NCBI GenBank assembly: GCA_025938935.1
Contig: JAPCWB010000001.1
Location: forward strand, 124,001 to 188,000
Reading direction: 5' to 3'
Length of the DNA: 64,000 nucleotides
Source of the DNA: Novosphingobium sp. MW5
GTDB taxonomy: Bacteria; Pseudomonadota; Alphaproteobacteria; Sphingomonadales; Sphingomonadaceae
Part shown: piece after piece, positions 24,055-35,100 of the stretch
How positions within the stretch are numbered: position 1 is the first letter of the stretch
Layout: each line of letters begins with the position of its first letter
Notes under the pieces: model-generated
Databases searched by the model: none
The model's input: only the letters and a program-made list of their open reading frames with translations
Told to the model about the DNA's origin: nothing
Made by a program: the position numbers and the translations under genes

Positions 24055-26535
24055 TCAGAACTTGTAGGCCAGCTCCACACCCAGTTCACGCGGACGGCCG
24101 ATATCCAGCATAGTGAAGCCGAACACGCGGTCGTGGGCCACGCCGGTCAGGCCGGGCGTCGGCTTGCTGGCCGGGCCGCTCGGATCGAAGCCGCCGGTCA
24201 GGTAGTACTTGTTGGTCAGGTTGTTACCGAAGACCGCAACCGACCAGCCTGCCGCGGCTTCGAACGAGATGCGGCCGTTGAGCAGACCGTAGGACGGGAG
24301 CGTGACGAAGTTCGTCGGGCTCGGGTAGCTGAGCTGCTTGTCCTTCCAGCCGTAGTTGAAGTCAAATGCGACATCGCCGGCCTCGCCCACGGGGACCTTG
24401 TAGCTGGCACCGAGCGTGTAGGACCACTCGGGGCTGCGATAGAACGGCACTGCCGGCGTTACCGCCACCGCGCCGCTGGCACCGCGGATGTCCTTGTCAT
24501 AGGATGCGTCCACGTAGCCGACGCTCGCCTTGAGGACGAGGTCCTGGATCGGGCTGGCAAGGAATTCGGCCTCGAAGCCCTTGACGGTGGAATCGCCGTT
24601 GACGGTATAAACCAGCGGCGGCGGGCCCGGATCGGCCAGCTGGATCTGCTGGTCCTTGTACTTGGTCAGGAACGCCGTGATGTTCAGACGCACGCGGCGG
24701 TCGAACAAGTCGGTGCGGATGCCGGCCTCATAGGTCCACAGGTTCTCGGGCAGGTATTCGTTGAGGCCGCAGTTCGGTAGCGGCGAACGGTAGCAGCGGG
24801 TCTGGATGCCGTCGTTGAAGCCGCCGCCCTTGTAGCCCTTTGCTGCCGAGATGTAGGTCATCACTTCGGGCGACCAGCGGTAATCGATGCTGAAACGCGG
24901 CGAAACGCTCGACCACTTGCCCGACACAGTCTGTGCGCTGGCGGTGGAAACCGAACCTGCCGGGCAGCTGGCCGGGGAACCGACAGCGGCGACCTGGGCA
25001 CCACTTGCAAGGCAGACCTGGCCGCGGCCTTCGCGGAACGAGGTGAAGGTCTTGCGATCCTCGCCCCAGCGCACGCCGGCAGTCACGCTGAGCGCGTCCG
25101 TCAGGCTGAAACTGCCCTGCGTGAACAGTGCGAAGCTCTTGGTGATGATGTGCTTCGATTCAAATGAACCCTTGCCGACGTCGCCCTTGAATGCGCTGTT
25201 GGCACCGGCCGAGGGATCGAAGCGGCGGCGGGTGTTGGTGGAATCGTCCCAGTAATAGAACGCGCCCGCCACCCACTTGAACCGGTTGTCAAAGAACGAG
25301 CCGTTGAGCTGCAGTTCCTGCGTGAAGTATTCGATATCGGTCGTGTCGTTCAGCTGGACCAAGGGAATCGGGGTGCGATCCCAGTCCTGGTTCTGGATCT
25401 GCGAGATGTCGCGGTAGCCCGTCAGCGACTTCACCGTGAGGCTGTCGGTCAGTTCATAGGCAATCGTGCCTGTCAGACCATAGCTCTTGAACTTGTTCAC
25501 GTCAGGTAGAAGGCCGCCGTAAATCTCGTAGTTTCCGCGCACCTGGCCATAGTAGAAGGCAAAGTCCGAAGCCGCGTTGGTATAGCCCGAGGGCGAGACC
25601 GAGAGAGGGGCGAGCGCGCGCATCGAATTGTATGCGGTCGGGCTCGGTGCAGGATCGCCGGCAATGGTTACGCCGTAAAGTGCAGCAGGATAGAGGTCGG
25701 TCGGCGAAAAGTTCGTCGATGTCGACGGCTGGCCGTTATCGCTGGTCCGGATGTAATCGCCCGAGATGCCGATATCGAGCCGGTCGGTCGGCTGCCAGCG
25801 AAGCTGTCCGCGCAGGGTGGTGGAATCACCGCCGCCGACATAGGTGTCGTCGATAATGCGGTGGATGTAGCCGTCGCGGCTCTTCTTCGCGAAGGAGAAG
25901 CGCGCGGCCAGCGTATCGCCAAGCGGCAGGTTCAGCATGCCTTGCACGTCGATGCGGTCGCGCTCACCCCCGGTGACCTTGATCGAGCCTTCCAGCTTGT
26001 CCGCCGGCTGCTTGGTGACGTAACGGATCGCGCCGCCCGCCGTGTTACGGCCGAAAAGCGTACCCTGCGGCCCGCGCAGCACTTCGACGCGCTCGACATC
26101 CAGCAGGTCCAGCAGTGCTCCGTTCGGGCGCGCGAACAGGATGTCGTCAACATAGATGCCGACCGCGCCTTCCTGCGTGATGAAGCCCTGCGGCGCGCCG
26201 CCGATGCCGCGAATTGCAACGTTGATGATCGCGTTACCCTGGGCAGCCGTGCCGCCGATGGTCACGTTCGGAACGAAGGTGTCAAAGCCGCTCAGGCTGT
26301 CCGTGCCCTGACGCTGGAGGTCTTCCCCTCCAACCGCGACGATCGACAGCGGCGTGTCCTGAAGTTTCGTTTCCGACCGCTGGGCAGTCACGATGATTTC
26401 CGCGATGCCGCCATCGGCCTCTGCGTCAGCCTGCGGCTCGCTCTGCTGCGCCAGCGCGGCAGTATTTGCCAGCGCCAACATCAGGGCGCAGCTGCTCGCT
26501 CCAATTCGTGCGACACTCTTCAGATTGAGCTTCAT
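24055..26535 (-). CDS. TonB-dependent outer-membrane receptor (catabolic island)
   Basis: An 826-residue receptor with a signal peptide ending LANTAALAQQ and a TonB-box-like segment (IAEIIVTAQRSETKLQDTPLSI). A plug domain follows with NVTIGG and RGIGG elements and GTLFGRNTAGGAIRYVTKQP. A 22-strand barrel ends in the aromatic terminus VELAYKF. The plug motif RVEVLRGPQGTLFGRNT places it in the large sphingomonad group linked to aromatic and terpenoid substrates rather than glycans. ATG 26535 lies 6 bases after GGGGAGG. Palindrome 5 lies 223 bases upstream. It probably brings the bulky pathway substrate across the outer membrane. Confidence 0.9.
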   Translation of the reverse strand: MKLNLKSVARIGASSCALMLALANTAALAQQSEPQADAEADGGIAEIIVTAQRSETKLQDTPLSIVAVGGEDLQRQGTDSLSGFDTFVPNVTIGGTAAQGNAIINVAIRGIGGAPQGFITQEGAVGIYVDDILFARPNGALLDLLDVERVEVLRGPQGTLFGRNTAGGAIRYVTKQPADKLEGSIKVTGGERDRIDVQGMLNLPLGDTLAARFSFAKKSRDGYIHRIIDDTYVGGGDSTTLRGQLRWQPTDRLDIGISGDYIRTSDNGQPSTSTNFSPTDLYPAALYGVTIAGDPAPSPTAYNSMRALAPLSVSPSGYTNAASDFAFYYGQVRGNYEIYGGLLPDVNKFKSYGLTGTIAYELTDSLTVKSLTGYRDISQIQNQDWDRTPIPLVQLNDTTDIEYFTQELQLNGSFFDNRFKWVAGAFYYWDDSTNTRRRFDPSAGANSAFKGDVGKGSFESKHIITKSFALFTQGSFSLTDALSVTAGVRWGEDRKTFTSFREGRGQVCLASGAQVAAVGSPASCPAGSVSTASAQTVSGKWSSVSPRFSIDYRWSPEVMTYISAAKGYKGGGFNDGIQTRCYRSPLPNCGLNEYLPENLWTYEAGIRTDLFDRRVRLNITAFLTKYKDQQIQLADPGPPPLVYTVNGDSTVKGFEAEFLASPIQDLVLKASVGYVDASYDKDIRGASGAVAVTPAVPFYRSPEWSYTLGASYKVPVGEAGDVAFDFNYGWKDKQLSYPSPTNFVTLPSYGLLNGRISFEAAAGWSVAVFGNNLTNKYYLTGGFDPSGPASKPTPGLTGVAHDRVFGFTMLDIGRPRELGVELAYKF

Positions 26536-26757
26536 CAGCATCCTCCCCATTTCCAATTTCGTTTTTCACGACGACTCTTTCTTGAGCCGATCACTTTGGT
26601 TTTGCGCCGGATTTGCATCGAATTCCGCCAAGGAAACAAGGTGCAGGCACCGCGGCATTTCGTTGAATGTCAAATCTAGAAACTCAATTATGCATAAGTT
26701 CGGCACCGGGGAGCGTCAACGGCGCAACCGGCCAGCACTCCTCAGTTTCGGCGGTTT

Positions 26758-26772
26758 GTCCGTAGTCTGGAC
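26758..26772. promoter_or_regulatory. Operator-like palindrome 5 (one mismatch)
   Basis: GTCCGTAGTCTGGAC at 26758-26772 fits GTCCG-N5-CGGAC with one mismatch in the right arm. It lies in the 326-base space between the TonB receptor start (26535) and the IclR stop (26862) and would act on the receptor promoter. Confidence 0.5.
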
Positions 26773-26861
26773 ACGATGCGCTTCACCAATGTCCGCAGTA
26801 TCGATCTATTTGCTGGCAGAAGCGAAGCCGGCTTTGCGCCAAATCCAAAGTCTTGGTTACG

Positions 26862-27635
26862 TTACGCGGAAATTTTGCTCGCACCGAATGCCGCCATCTC
26901 AATCTCGCGGGCAGTCTGGAAGAGAACCGGCAGAATTTCGCTTGCAGGCCGCATCTCGTCTGCCATCTGCGATACGGAAATAGCGGCCAGAACCCGGCCA
27001 TCGGGTGCCGATACCGGTGCGGCCAGACAGTGCAGGCCCTCGGCAATCTCCCCATCGTCGACGGCAAATCCGCGTTGTGCGACCAGCCGAAGCTCTGCGA
27101 CCAGTGCTTTGGGATCGGTAATCGTGCGATCGGTAAGGGCCGGAAATGGTCCGGTATCCAGATAAGCGTCAAGTTGCCCCTCGGGCAGGTGCGCCAGCAG
27201 CACTTTGCCGATGCCCGAACAATAGGCCTCAAGCTGCATGCCCACGCGGGTAAACAGCTCGCTCGCGCCTTCGCCGGTCTTCACCCGGTAGGTCACCATG
27301 TCGTTATCGAAAGTGCCCAATTGCACCACTGCCCGAAGGTCCGAAGCGAGCTTGTGCAGCAGGGGTGCGGCACAACCGACGATGATCTGCTTTTCATCCA
27401 ATCGGTGCAACAGGCCGAGTAGCCTGGGGCCTGCCAGAAACTGGCCGCGCGACGCGGCTACGAGGTAGCCTTCATTGACGAGTGTGGCCACTTGTCGATG
27501 TGCTGTGGCAACGGGCATGCCGATGGAGCGGGCAATGGCGGCAACACTGGATTGACCGCCATCGGCAATCATCGCCTCAAGCATTTCCAAAACCCGGCCA
27601 AACGAGGCAATAGTCGGAACACCGCTTCTCATCAT
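26862..27635 (-). CDS. IclR family regulator next to the meta-pathway operon
   Basis: A 257-residue IclR regulator with an N-terminal winged helix (SSVAAIARSIGMPVATAHRQVATLVNEGYL) and a C-terminal effector domain. The effector domain includes YCSGIGKVLLAHLPEG and GFAVDDGEIAEGLHCLAAPV, the standard E-x-x-x-G-x-x-C-x-A-x-P-V motif. It is divergent from the hydratase/dehydrogenase/aldolase operon, with 85 bases between starts, and downstream of the TonB receptor promoter. That position suggests it controls the lower meta pathway, possibly the whole island. No good ribosome-binding site precedes the tandem ATGs. Confidence 0.87.
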   Translation of the reverse strand: MMRSGVPTIASFGRVLEMLEAMIADGGQSSVAAIARSIGMPVATAHRQVATLVNEGYLVAASRGQFLAGPRLLGLLHRLDEKQIIVGCAAPLLHKLASDLRAVVQLGTFDNDMVTYRVKTGEGASELFTRVGMQLEAYCSGIGKVLLAHLPEGQLDAYLDTGPFPALTDRTITDPKALVAELRLVAQRGFAVDDGEIAEGLHCLAAPVSAPDGRVLAAISVSQMADEMRPASEILPVLFQTAREIEMAAFGASKISA

Positions 27636-27720
27636 GCGAGAAGTTATCTGATTGTCCCCCTAGGCACAACTGCGGCTACTCTTTAATTCGCCGCACGAGA
27701 ACCAGCGCAAGAGAGAACTG

Positions 27721-28503
27721 ATGCCCGCACCTCATGACGAACTCGCCCGGCGCCTGCGCGAAGCCTACACCGGTGGAGCCGTGCCGCCGCTGCGCGATGG
27801 GCTTGAGCCGACCGATGCAGACGGCGCCTATGCCGTGCAGGAAATCAACACGCGGTTCTGGGAAGCGCAGGGTCGCCGGATCGTCGGGCGCAAGGCTGGG
27901 CTGACAGCGAAAGCCGTTCAGACCCAGCTTGGTGTGGACCAGCCCGACTTCGGCGTACTGTTCGATGACATGCGCGTGGCTGATGGCGGCACGCTCGATC
28001 CCGCGCGATGCCTGCAACCCAAGGCCGAGGCCGAGATCGCCTTCGTGCTGGGCTCGGACCTGACATCGCCGGAAACCACGCCCGATCAGGTCGCGGCCGC
28101 CGTCGCAACCGTTCATGCCGCCATCGAGATTGTCGACAGCCGCATTGCCGACTGGAAGATCACTTTCGCCGATACGGTGGCAGACAATGGTTCCTCCGCC
28201 TTCTTCGCGCTGGCCGATGAAGGCCTGCCGCTGGCCGGGCTCGATCTGGAAGGCGCGCTGATGGAAATGACGATCAACGGCGAGGTCATTTCGACCGGCG
28301 TCGGCGCCGCAGCACTCGGCAACCCGCTCAACGCTGCCGCCTGGCTGGCAAGCACGCTGGCGGCGCGGGGCGAGCCACTCAAGGCGGGCGACATCCTGCT
28401 GGCCGGCGCGCTGGGCCCGATGGTCGCCTTGAACGCTGGCGACCGGGTCGAGGCCGGGATCGGCGGGATCGGCACCTGCAGCTTCACTTACGCAAAGGCC
28501 TGA
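27721..28503 (+). CDS. 2-hydroxypenta-2,4-dienoate hydratase (2-keto-4-pentenoate hydratase)
   Basis: A 260-residue hydratase of the MhpD/BphH family, adding water to 2-hydroxypentadienoate to give 4-hydroxy-2-oxovalerate. Family landmarks are [27 protein letters not shown] near the N-terminus, [11 protein letters not shown] with metal-binding glutamates (about 100-110), [10 protein letters not shown] and the C-terminal [19 protein letters not shown]. It is the first gene of the operon that finishes the meta pathway, 5 bases before the acetaldehyde dehydrogenase. Its substrate should come from the hydrolase at 6.7 kb. Confidence 0.9.
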   Translation: MPAPHDELARRLREAYTGGAVPPLRDGLEPTDADGAYAVQEINTRFWEAQGRRIVGRKAGLTAKAVQTQLGVDQPDFGVLFDDMRVADGGTLDPARCLQPKAEAEIAFVLGSDLTSPETTPDQVAAAVATVHAAIEIVDSRIADWKITFADTVADNGSSAFFALADEGLPLAGLDLEGALMEMTINGEVISTGVGAAALGNPLNAAAWLASTLAARGEPLKAGDILLAGALGPMVALNAGDRVEAGIGGIGTCSFTYAKA

Positions 28504-28508
28504 GCGTC

Positions 28509-29450
28509 ATGGGCAAAACCAGAGTGGCGATCATCGGGTCGGGCAATATCGGCACCGACCTGATGATCAAGATCATGCGCCTGTCGAGCGTGCTCGAGAT
28601 GGGCGTGATGGTCGGTATCGATCCGCAGTCGGACGGACTGGATCGTGCGCGGCGGATGGGTGTCGCCACCACGCATGAAGGCATCGACGGACTGCTCGCC
28701 ATGCCGGAATTTGCGGACATCGGAATTGTCTTCGACGCGACCAGTGCCGGTGCCCACCAGCGCAACAGCGAACTCGTCCTCTCGGCGGGCAAGCGGATGA
28801 TCGATCTGACCCCGGCGGCCATCGGCCCCTATACGATCCCGCCGGTCAACGGCGACGCCAATCTCGACGCGCCGAATGTCAACATGGTGACCTGCGGCGG
28901 GCAGGCGACGATCCCGATCGTCGCCGCCGTGAACCGCGTCGCCAAGGTCCATTACGGCGAGATCGTCGCCTCGATCAGCAGCAAGAGCGCCGGCCCCGGC
29001 ACTCGCGCCAATATCGACGAGTTCACCGAGACGACCAGTCAGGCCATCGTCGATGTCGGCGGCGCGACGCGCGGGAAGGCGATTATCGTTCTCAACCCTG
29101 CCGAACCGCCGCTGATCATGCGCGATACCGTGTTCTGCCTGTGCGAGGAGGCCGATCAGGACGCTATCCGTGCGAGCATCGAGGCCATGGTGGCAGAGGT
29201 CCAGACCTATGTCCCGGGCTACCACCTCAAACAGGCCGTGCAGTTCGAGCACATCGGCTCGAACCAGCCGCTGCATATCCCTGAGATGGCCAGCACTGGA
29301 CGCACCGATTTCACCGGCCTCAAGGTATCGGTGTTCCTCGAGGTCGAGGGTGCGGCGCACTACCTGCCTGCCTACGCTGGCAACCTCGACATCATGACCT
29401 CCGCCGCGCTGCGGACGGCCGAAAAGATCGCGCAGAGGATGGCGGCATGA
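28509..29450 (+). CDS. Acetaldehyde dehydrogenase (acylating)
   Basis: A 313-residue enzyme of the MhpF/BphJ/DmpF family that converts acetaldehyde, CoA and NAD+ to acetyl-CoA. The Rossmann motif is [11 protein letters not shown] (8-18) and the catalytic Cys is Cys129 in [23 protein letters not shown] and [19 protein letters not shown] are conserved in the family. It overlaps the aldolase gene by 4 bases (ATGA); the two enzymes form a channelling complex so that acetaldehyde is not released. Confidence 0.93.
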   Translation: MGKTRVAIIGSGNIGTDLMIKIMRLSSVLEMGVMVGIDPQSDGLDRARRMGVATTHEGIDGLLAMPEFADIGIVFDATSAGAHQRNSELVLSAGKRMIDLTPAAIGPYTIPPVNGDANLDAPNVNMVTCGGQATIPIVAAVNRVAKVHYGEIVASISSKSAGPGTRANIDEFTETTSQAIVDVGGATRGKAIIVLNPAEPPLIMRDTVFCLCEEADQDAIRASIEAMVAEVQTYVPGYHLKQAVQFEHIGSNQPLHIPEMASTGRTDFTGLKVSVFLEVEGAAHYLPAYAGNLDIMTSAALRTAEKIAQRMAA

Positions 29451-30478
29451 GCTTCGACCCCACCACGCAAAAGCTCTACATTCAGGATGTCACCCTGCGC
29501 GATGGCATGCACGCCATCCGTCACCAGTACGGGCTCGACCACGTGCAGGCGATTGCCCGCGCGCTTGACCGGGCAAAGGTTGACGCCATCGAAGTCGCGC
29601 ACGGCGACGGCTTGCAGGGATCGAGCTTCAACTATGGCTTTGGTGCCCATACCGACTGGGACTGGATCGGTGCCGTGGCCGAAGTGCTCGAACATTCGGT
29701 GCTAACCACGCTGCTGCTTCCCGGCATCGGCACGGTTCACGATCTGAAGCACGCCTATGACATGGGCGTTCGATCAGTCCGGGTGGCAACGCATTGCACA
29801 GAGGCCGATGTCAGCAAGCAGCACATCGAAGCTGCCCGCAATCTCGGCATGGACGTCTCCGGCTTCCTCATGATGAGCCACATGACCAGCCCCGAAGCGT
29901 TGGCGCAACAGGCACTGCTGATGGAAAGCTACGGCGCGCATTGCGTTTATGTCACCGACAGCGGCGGCGCGATGAACATGGACGAATATGCCGCGCGCGT
30001 TGCGGCCTATGACCGCGTGCTTAAGCCTGAAACCCAGCGCGGAGTGCACGCGCATCACAACCTGTCGCTCGGCGTCGCCAATTCGATTGTTGCGGTTCAG
30101 AACGGAGCCATCCGTGTCGACGCCAGCCTTGCCGGCATGGGCGCGGGCGCAGGCAATGCTCCGCTCGAGGTGTTCATCGCTGCTGCCGACCGCATGGGCT
30201 GGAACCACGGCTGCGATCTGTTCGCGCTGATGGACGCCGCCGAGGAGCTTGTTCGCCCCTTGCAGGACCGCCCGGTGCGGGTGGACCGCGAGACGCTTAC
30301 TCTGGGCTACGCCGGGGTCTATTCCAGCTTCCTGCGCCACGCCGAAAAGGCCAGCGCGGATTACGGCATCGACACCCGCACGATCCTTGCCGAAGTGGGC
30401 AGGCGCAAGATGGTCGGCGGGCAGGAAGACATGATCGTCGACATTGCGCTGGATCTGGCCGGCAAAAACCCGGCCTGA
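29447..30478 (+). CDS. 4-hydroxy-2-oxovalerate aldolase
   Basis: A 343-residue class II aldolase of the MhpE/BphI/DmpG family, splitting 4-hydroxy-2-oxovalerate into pyruvate and acetaldehyde. [15 protein letters not shown] (about 10-24) contains the substrate-binding Arg and the metal-binding Asp, and [13 protein letters not shown] carries the His-x-His metal ligands. The C-terminal domain that docks the dehydrogenase is present. It ends the catabolic island; the sequence beyond 30480 changes to the polysaccharide locus. Confidence 0.93.
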   Translation: MSFDPTTQKLYIQDVTLRDGMHAIRHQYGLDHVQAIARALDRAKVDAIEVAHGDGLQGSSFNYGFGAHTDWDWIGAVAEVLEHSVLTTLLLPGIGTVHDLKHAYDMGVRSVRVATHCTEADVSKQHIEAARNLGMDVSGFLMMSHMTSPEALAQQALLMESYGAHCVYVTDSGGAMNMDEYAARVAAYDRVLKPETQRGVHAHHNLSLGVANSIVAVQNGAIRVDASLAGMGAGAGNAPLEVFIAAADRMGWNHGCDLFALMDAAEELVRPLQDRPVRVDRETLTLGYAGVYSSFLRHAEKASADYGIDTRTILAEVGRRKMVGGQEDMIVDIALDLAGKNPA

Positions 30479-30594
30479 GGTCCAGTTCTGATGCCGGTGA
30501 AGGATTGCGCGTGAGGAACATGTTCAGAGCGGTAATGGGTCAGAATTCCCACACCTTCATTGATCATTTCATCCCAACGCTGCGTTCGGCTGGT

Positions 30595-31070
30595 TCACCG
30601 GTCGGGCTTGGGTAAGTCATTGGTAACCGCGATGTCGGATATCACAATTTGCTGCGGATTGCGGATCAGGATTGCCAAGGTGAACCCGCTTCCGGCGATC
30701 AGCAGCTTTTCGCCTGATCCAAAGGCTCCGAACCGAATGGGCTTGTCGGCCACGCCGGAACTGTCGATGCGCAGCTGGCCTTCAAATCGCTTCCCGCCTT
30801 GAACAGCACGGCATCGTCCGGCTTCAGCTGAGCCTGGCTTTCCCGCTCAACAGTGCGCCACGGCTGTTCGGCACTGGTGCCAGCGGCGGCATCATCACCG
30901 CTGGCGCTGACGTAGTATGTGGCGGGCTTGTTGTCCTGCGCATCCACCGGGACCGAGATCGCGGCGAACAGCAAAAGCGCAACGCCCCTTGGGGGCTTCT
31001 GCCGCCGAACAACATCATTAACAGCTTGACCAACCAAGGCGCAGCTCGTCGCCTTGATCGGCCTCGTCAT
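30595..31070 (-). pseudogene. Frameshifted, truncated secreted beta-helix protein (polysaccharide lyase-like)
   Basis: Reading from ATG 31070 gives a hydrophobic signal (GVALLLFAAISVPVDAQ), then PATYYVSASGDDAAAGTSAEQPWRTVE, the usual opening of secreted right-handed beta-helix enzymes. At a GGG run near 30793-30795 the frame is lost. One base restored there continues as KRFEGQLRIDSSGVADKPIRFG and further to IVISDIAVTND before a stop at 30595. Only the first 158 or so codons of a protein normally several hundred residues long remain. It follows the TonB receptor and ROK kinase on the same strand, so it is probably the dead remainder of a lyase of this glycan locus. Confidence 0.72.
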
Positions 31071-31092
31071 CCGCCGGTCTGCTTCTGAGGCA

Positions 31093-32113
31093 CTATAACC
31101 GCACTGCTGAACCGGCGGCGGATGTGACATGGCGCTGCGGGCCAGCCTCGGCCGCTCCATTGCCGGGTTCGGTGAAATGCAACGCATCAGGCCCAATCAT
31201 CTCGCATGCAAGTGCGATCGGACCCAGCGCGCCTGCCTGATCACCCAGGGCAGGGGAAACAATATAAGGCTCTCCATCAGGCACTGAGAGATACCCATTC
31301 AGGCTCGATCGCAACAGTGGTTCGATCCGGCCAAGCAGGTGCGGTTGACGCTCCATGACTCCCCCCAAGCGCAATTCGCTGCGGCCCGGTGGTGCAGACC
31401 AGAGCATGACAAAGGCAGGCTACGGCATGGGCGACGCCGTGCCATACGGGGTCGTCCGCTCCAACGCTGTCAAACGAGCGCCCGCCGAGCGCCGATTTGA
31501 TCGCAGGGCCCGAAGCCAGTCCCTCAACGCAGTCATCGTGGAAGTTGCAGATGCTCGAAGCAGTGTCGCCCGACAGCCGCGGAACGCGGATATGGCCCAT
31601 CTCGCAGTGACCAAGTCCACGCGTGGGTTTGCCGTTCACGAACAGACCCACGCCAACGCCAGTGCCGACCGTAACATAGGCAAAGTCGCTCAGGCCCTTG
31701 CCGGTGCCCCAGTGCATCTCGGCAGCGGCGGCTCCATTCACATCGGTATCGAAGGCAGTGGGCAAGTTCCAACGGCCGGCAATTTCGGCCAGTACTCTTG
31801 CGCCCGACCACCCTGGCTTGGTGGTATTGGTGACCTGGCCGTAGCCAGCCGAATTCGGGTTGAGATCAAGCGGCCCGAAGCTGGCAATGCCCAGCGCGCT
31901 GATCTCGTGCCGCTCGCACCAAAGATCGACGTGCTCAGCCAGGATAGGAAGGGTTTCTGACGGAACGGTGGTTGGGGTGCGGTGCTGCTCGAACACCTGA
32001 CCTGTTTCGTCTGCCAGCGTCGCGATGCATTTTGTGCCGCCGAGCTCAACGCCGACAAGCAGCCGCGCCGGCATGGCATCATTAGGAGAGGATAGGTTCG
32101 GAGCAACTACCAC
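31093..32113 (-). pseudogene. ROK family sugar kinase (fructokinase-like), frameshifted
   Basis: The N-terminal part is a ROK kinase with LLVGVELGGTKCIATL (ATP-binding), FGPLDLN, NDxxxA-like DTDVNGAAAAEMHWG, YVTVGTGVGVGL and the zinc motif region GHCEMGHIRVPR. ROK fructokinases and mannokinases match best. At six C's (31361-31366, six G's in the coding strand) the frame breaks within the conserved GG(G)VM motif. A one-base change restores GVMERQPHLLGRIEPLL and a full C-terminus to 31093. If the run length is a sequencing error the gene is intact. It starts with GTG after CAGGGA, 64 bases behind the TonB receptor. Its sugar phosphate could feed mannose-6-phosphate isomerase at 43 kb. Confidence 0.75.
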
Positions 32114-32177
32114 TGCTGAATTCCCTGCCGGTCATGGGAAGGTTGGCGCCCCGGATCAGACCGGGACGCCTGCCACC

Positions 32178-35100
32178 TCAGAAGTTGACGGCAACCCCCA
32201 TGTTGAAGGCACGACCCGCGCGGGCGACATAGTTCACGAGAACCGGATACTTGAGGTAACGGAAGGTTCCGGTGTTCGTGATGTTGATCGCATCGAAGGT
32301 GAACTTGATCTGCTTGGTGAGCGAGAAGCGTGCCGAGAAGTCGAGTTGACCGCGTGCACCTTCAGTTTCTGGGAGCGCGTTGGCGCTGGCAAAGCCCAAT
32401 GGCACCACTTCGATTCTGCGTGAACTTCGATCGCCAGTTGTAAGCCAGCCGCAGGCTCAGCTTACCGTCATCGTAGTAGCCGCCAACGTTGTAGGTGTAC
32501 TTAGACAGACCACGGCGACTGATTTGATCGCCTTCCTGATCGCGCAGACTGCTGTTTTCATCGATGATTGTCGCGTTGCCAGTCACGCCCAGATGCTTGA
32601 GCAGGCCGGGGAGGTAGTTGAATGCATGCGACATGCCAACTTCAAGGCCCTTGATCTTGGTGCCGCCGAAGTTGCGATAGGTCGAGATCGAGAACAGCTC
32701 ACCATTGATATTGGTATCGACCGGCGTCGGGTCGAGGAAGATGGTCGAGTCGATGTTCTTGGCGAATACGGCGACTGACAGGTAGCTTCCCTTGTCATAG
32801 TACCATTCAAGCGAAGCGTCGAAGTTGTCCGAATGGATCGCCTTGAGGAACGGGTTCCCGGCGGTGCCGGATCCAGCATAGACCGGATCGGGAGTCGCCG
32901 GGCGAACCAGAACCAGGCTCGGCGCGATTTGCGTCAGCTGCGGCCGGCCCAGGGTCCGCGAATAGGCGAGACGGGCAGTCAGGTTCCGGGTCAGCGTGAA
33001 ATTGATGTTCGCCGCCGGCAGCCAGTCGTCATATTCGTTGTGGAACGTGACCGTGCTGTAGGTCTTGGCCGCGCCAGCATTGAGGAAGTAACCGGACGAA
33101 TCCGTCTTGGTCTTCACATAGCGCACGCCGATATTGCCGAACGTTTCGACCGATCCGAGGTCAAACTTGAAGTTTGCGGCCAGATACCCCGCCAGCGTTT
33201 CGTCCTGCACCGCGAAGCGCTCGTTGATGTTCTCGTAGTAGCCGACCCCGGTGGTCGGGTCGATCGCGCGAATGTCGATCATGTTGAAGTAGTTCTGGAC
33301 TGACGTGATGTCACAGCCGCCGGTGGTGCCGAAGCTGGTCGGCAGATTGCCGCCAAACTTTGCAAGCTGATTGCCCAGATCGGTCGTGGTCAGGCAGGAT
33401 TGCAGGAAGGTTGACGTTGCCTTCGCAACCGGATCGGTGGTGCCCGCCGGATTGAGCGGGATCTGCTGGATCACCACCGACCTGGTCGGGGCGCTCACGC
33501 CATCCCACTGCCCGTATGGAGTGCCGGGCACGGTGCCACCCTGGTTCTGGTTGACATAGGCTGCGCGCCTGAAATCGCGTTGGGCCCAGCGAAACCCGCC
33601 CTTGATCGCCGTGAGGAAGCCGTTGTCCGATTTCCATGTAGCATCAAGCCGGACCGAGTTGTCCTTGTTGTTCGTATCGGCAGCGTTCCGTTGATAGGTG
33701 AAGTAGCGCAGCCGCTCGTAGTTGAAATCGCCGATGGTAAGCGTTTTCAGCGCCGAATTCGGGACCACCGAGTTTACCCCGAAGAACGATGACGGGAAGG
33801 GATCTTCGTAGAGCGTCACGTTAGGGATCAGGTTGCTGCCGAGGCTAAAGTCGACGATGTTGTAGAAGTCCTGAGTATTGTTGCGGGCTCCCTCACCGCC
33901 CTGCTGGTCGATCGAGGTGTTGAGCTGCCCGAAATTCTTGGTCGTCGCGTCGCCGCGCGAGATTGACCCTTGAGCATAGAGGCTGAAGTTCGGGGTCGCA
34001 TCCCATGTCGTTTCCAGCGTAAACTGCTTGGAATTGCGCCGCGTCTGGTTGATCGACGGCTGCGCGCCGCCCCGCAGGACGAAGGACGCCAGTCGGCCAC
34101 CGGTCATCACGTAGACCGAACCCAGCCCCGGCGTGTCGCCCAGCTTCTGGAACACGTTGGTAGGGCCGCCGCTCAGGATGCCTGCGCGTGGCACGTTCGA
34201 AACCAGATTGAAGTTGGCGCCGGTCAGGTCCTGGTCGAGTCTGGAAAGGACGGTGTCGAACCTGATGTCAAGGTTGGAAGCCGGCTTCCACTGCAAGGTG
34301 CCGTTGAATGTCTTGCGCTCGTCGTCGCGCGTACGCCGGGAGAGGCCGAACGAGTTGGGAATGTAGAGCGTATCATTGGCATTCGCGACCCCGTCGCCAT
34401 TCGCATCGATCGGCGCGTAGCGATAGGGATTGGCCAGCGAACCGCCACCCGTGGCGTTGGGAATGGTCGCGAGCGAGAAGAAGTTGTAGTTAGCGGCAGC
34501 CTGGTTGGCGCCGGTGCTGGTCGGGAGCGGGTTTGCTCCCGACATCCGCAGCCAGATCCCGGGCGCGCCAAAGAACTCGCCGCCGCCGTAGACCGCGGTG
34601 ACCGAGGAAATCTTCTTGTACCCAAAGTTGAGGATCACCCCGATATCGCCCACCGGCGTATCGAGGAACTTCTTCTGCACGAACAGGTTTGCGGATGGGC
34701 TCCATTTCTGGCCATAGGGGCGATAGATATCGGAGGCCGAGACGTTGACGACGAAATCGCGCTTGCCCTTAAGCGGCGCGCGGGTCTGGAGATTGATCGA
34801 ACCGCCGAGCGATCCTTCGATCTTGTCTGCGGTTGAAGCCTTCAGGATCTCGACACCGGAAAACAGTTCGGCCGGGATGTCCTGAAAGTTGACGCTGCGA
34901 TCGTTGCCATTGCTAAGGTCTACGTCCCCGGTCCCTGATGCGGTCGCACCATTAATCGTGACATTGTTTTCCGAAAGGCCGCGGATCTGGACCTGCTTGC
35001 CTGCGCCGTCGTTGCTGCGATTGATTTCAACGCCGGGAATACGTTGCAGGGCCTCTGCCACGTTATCGTTGGCCAGCTGGCCGATGTCCTCTGCGGTGAT

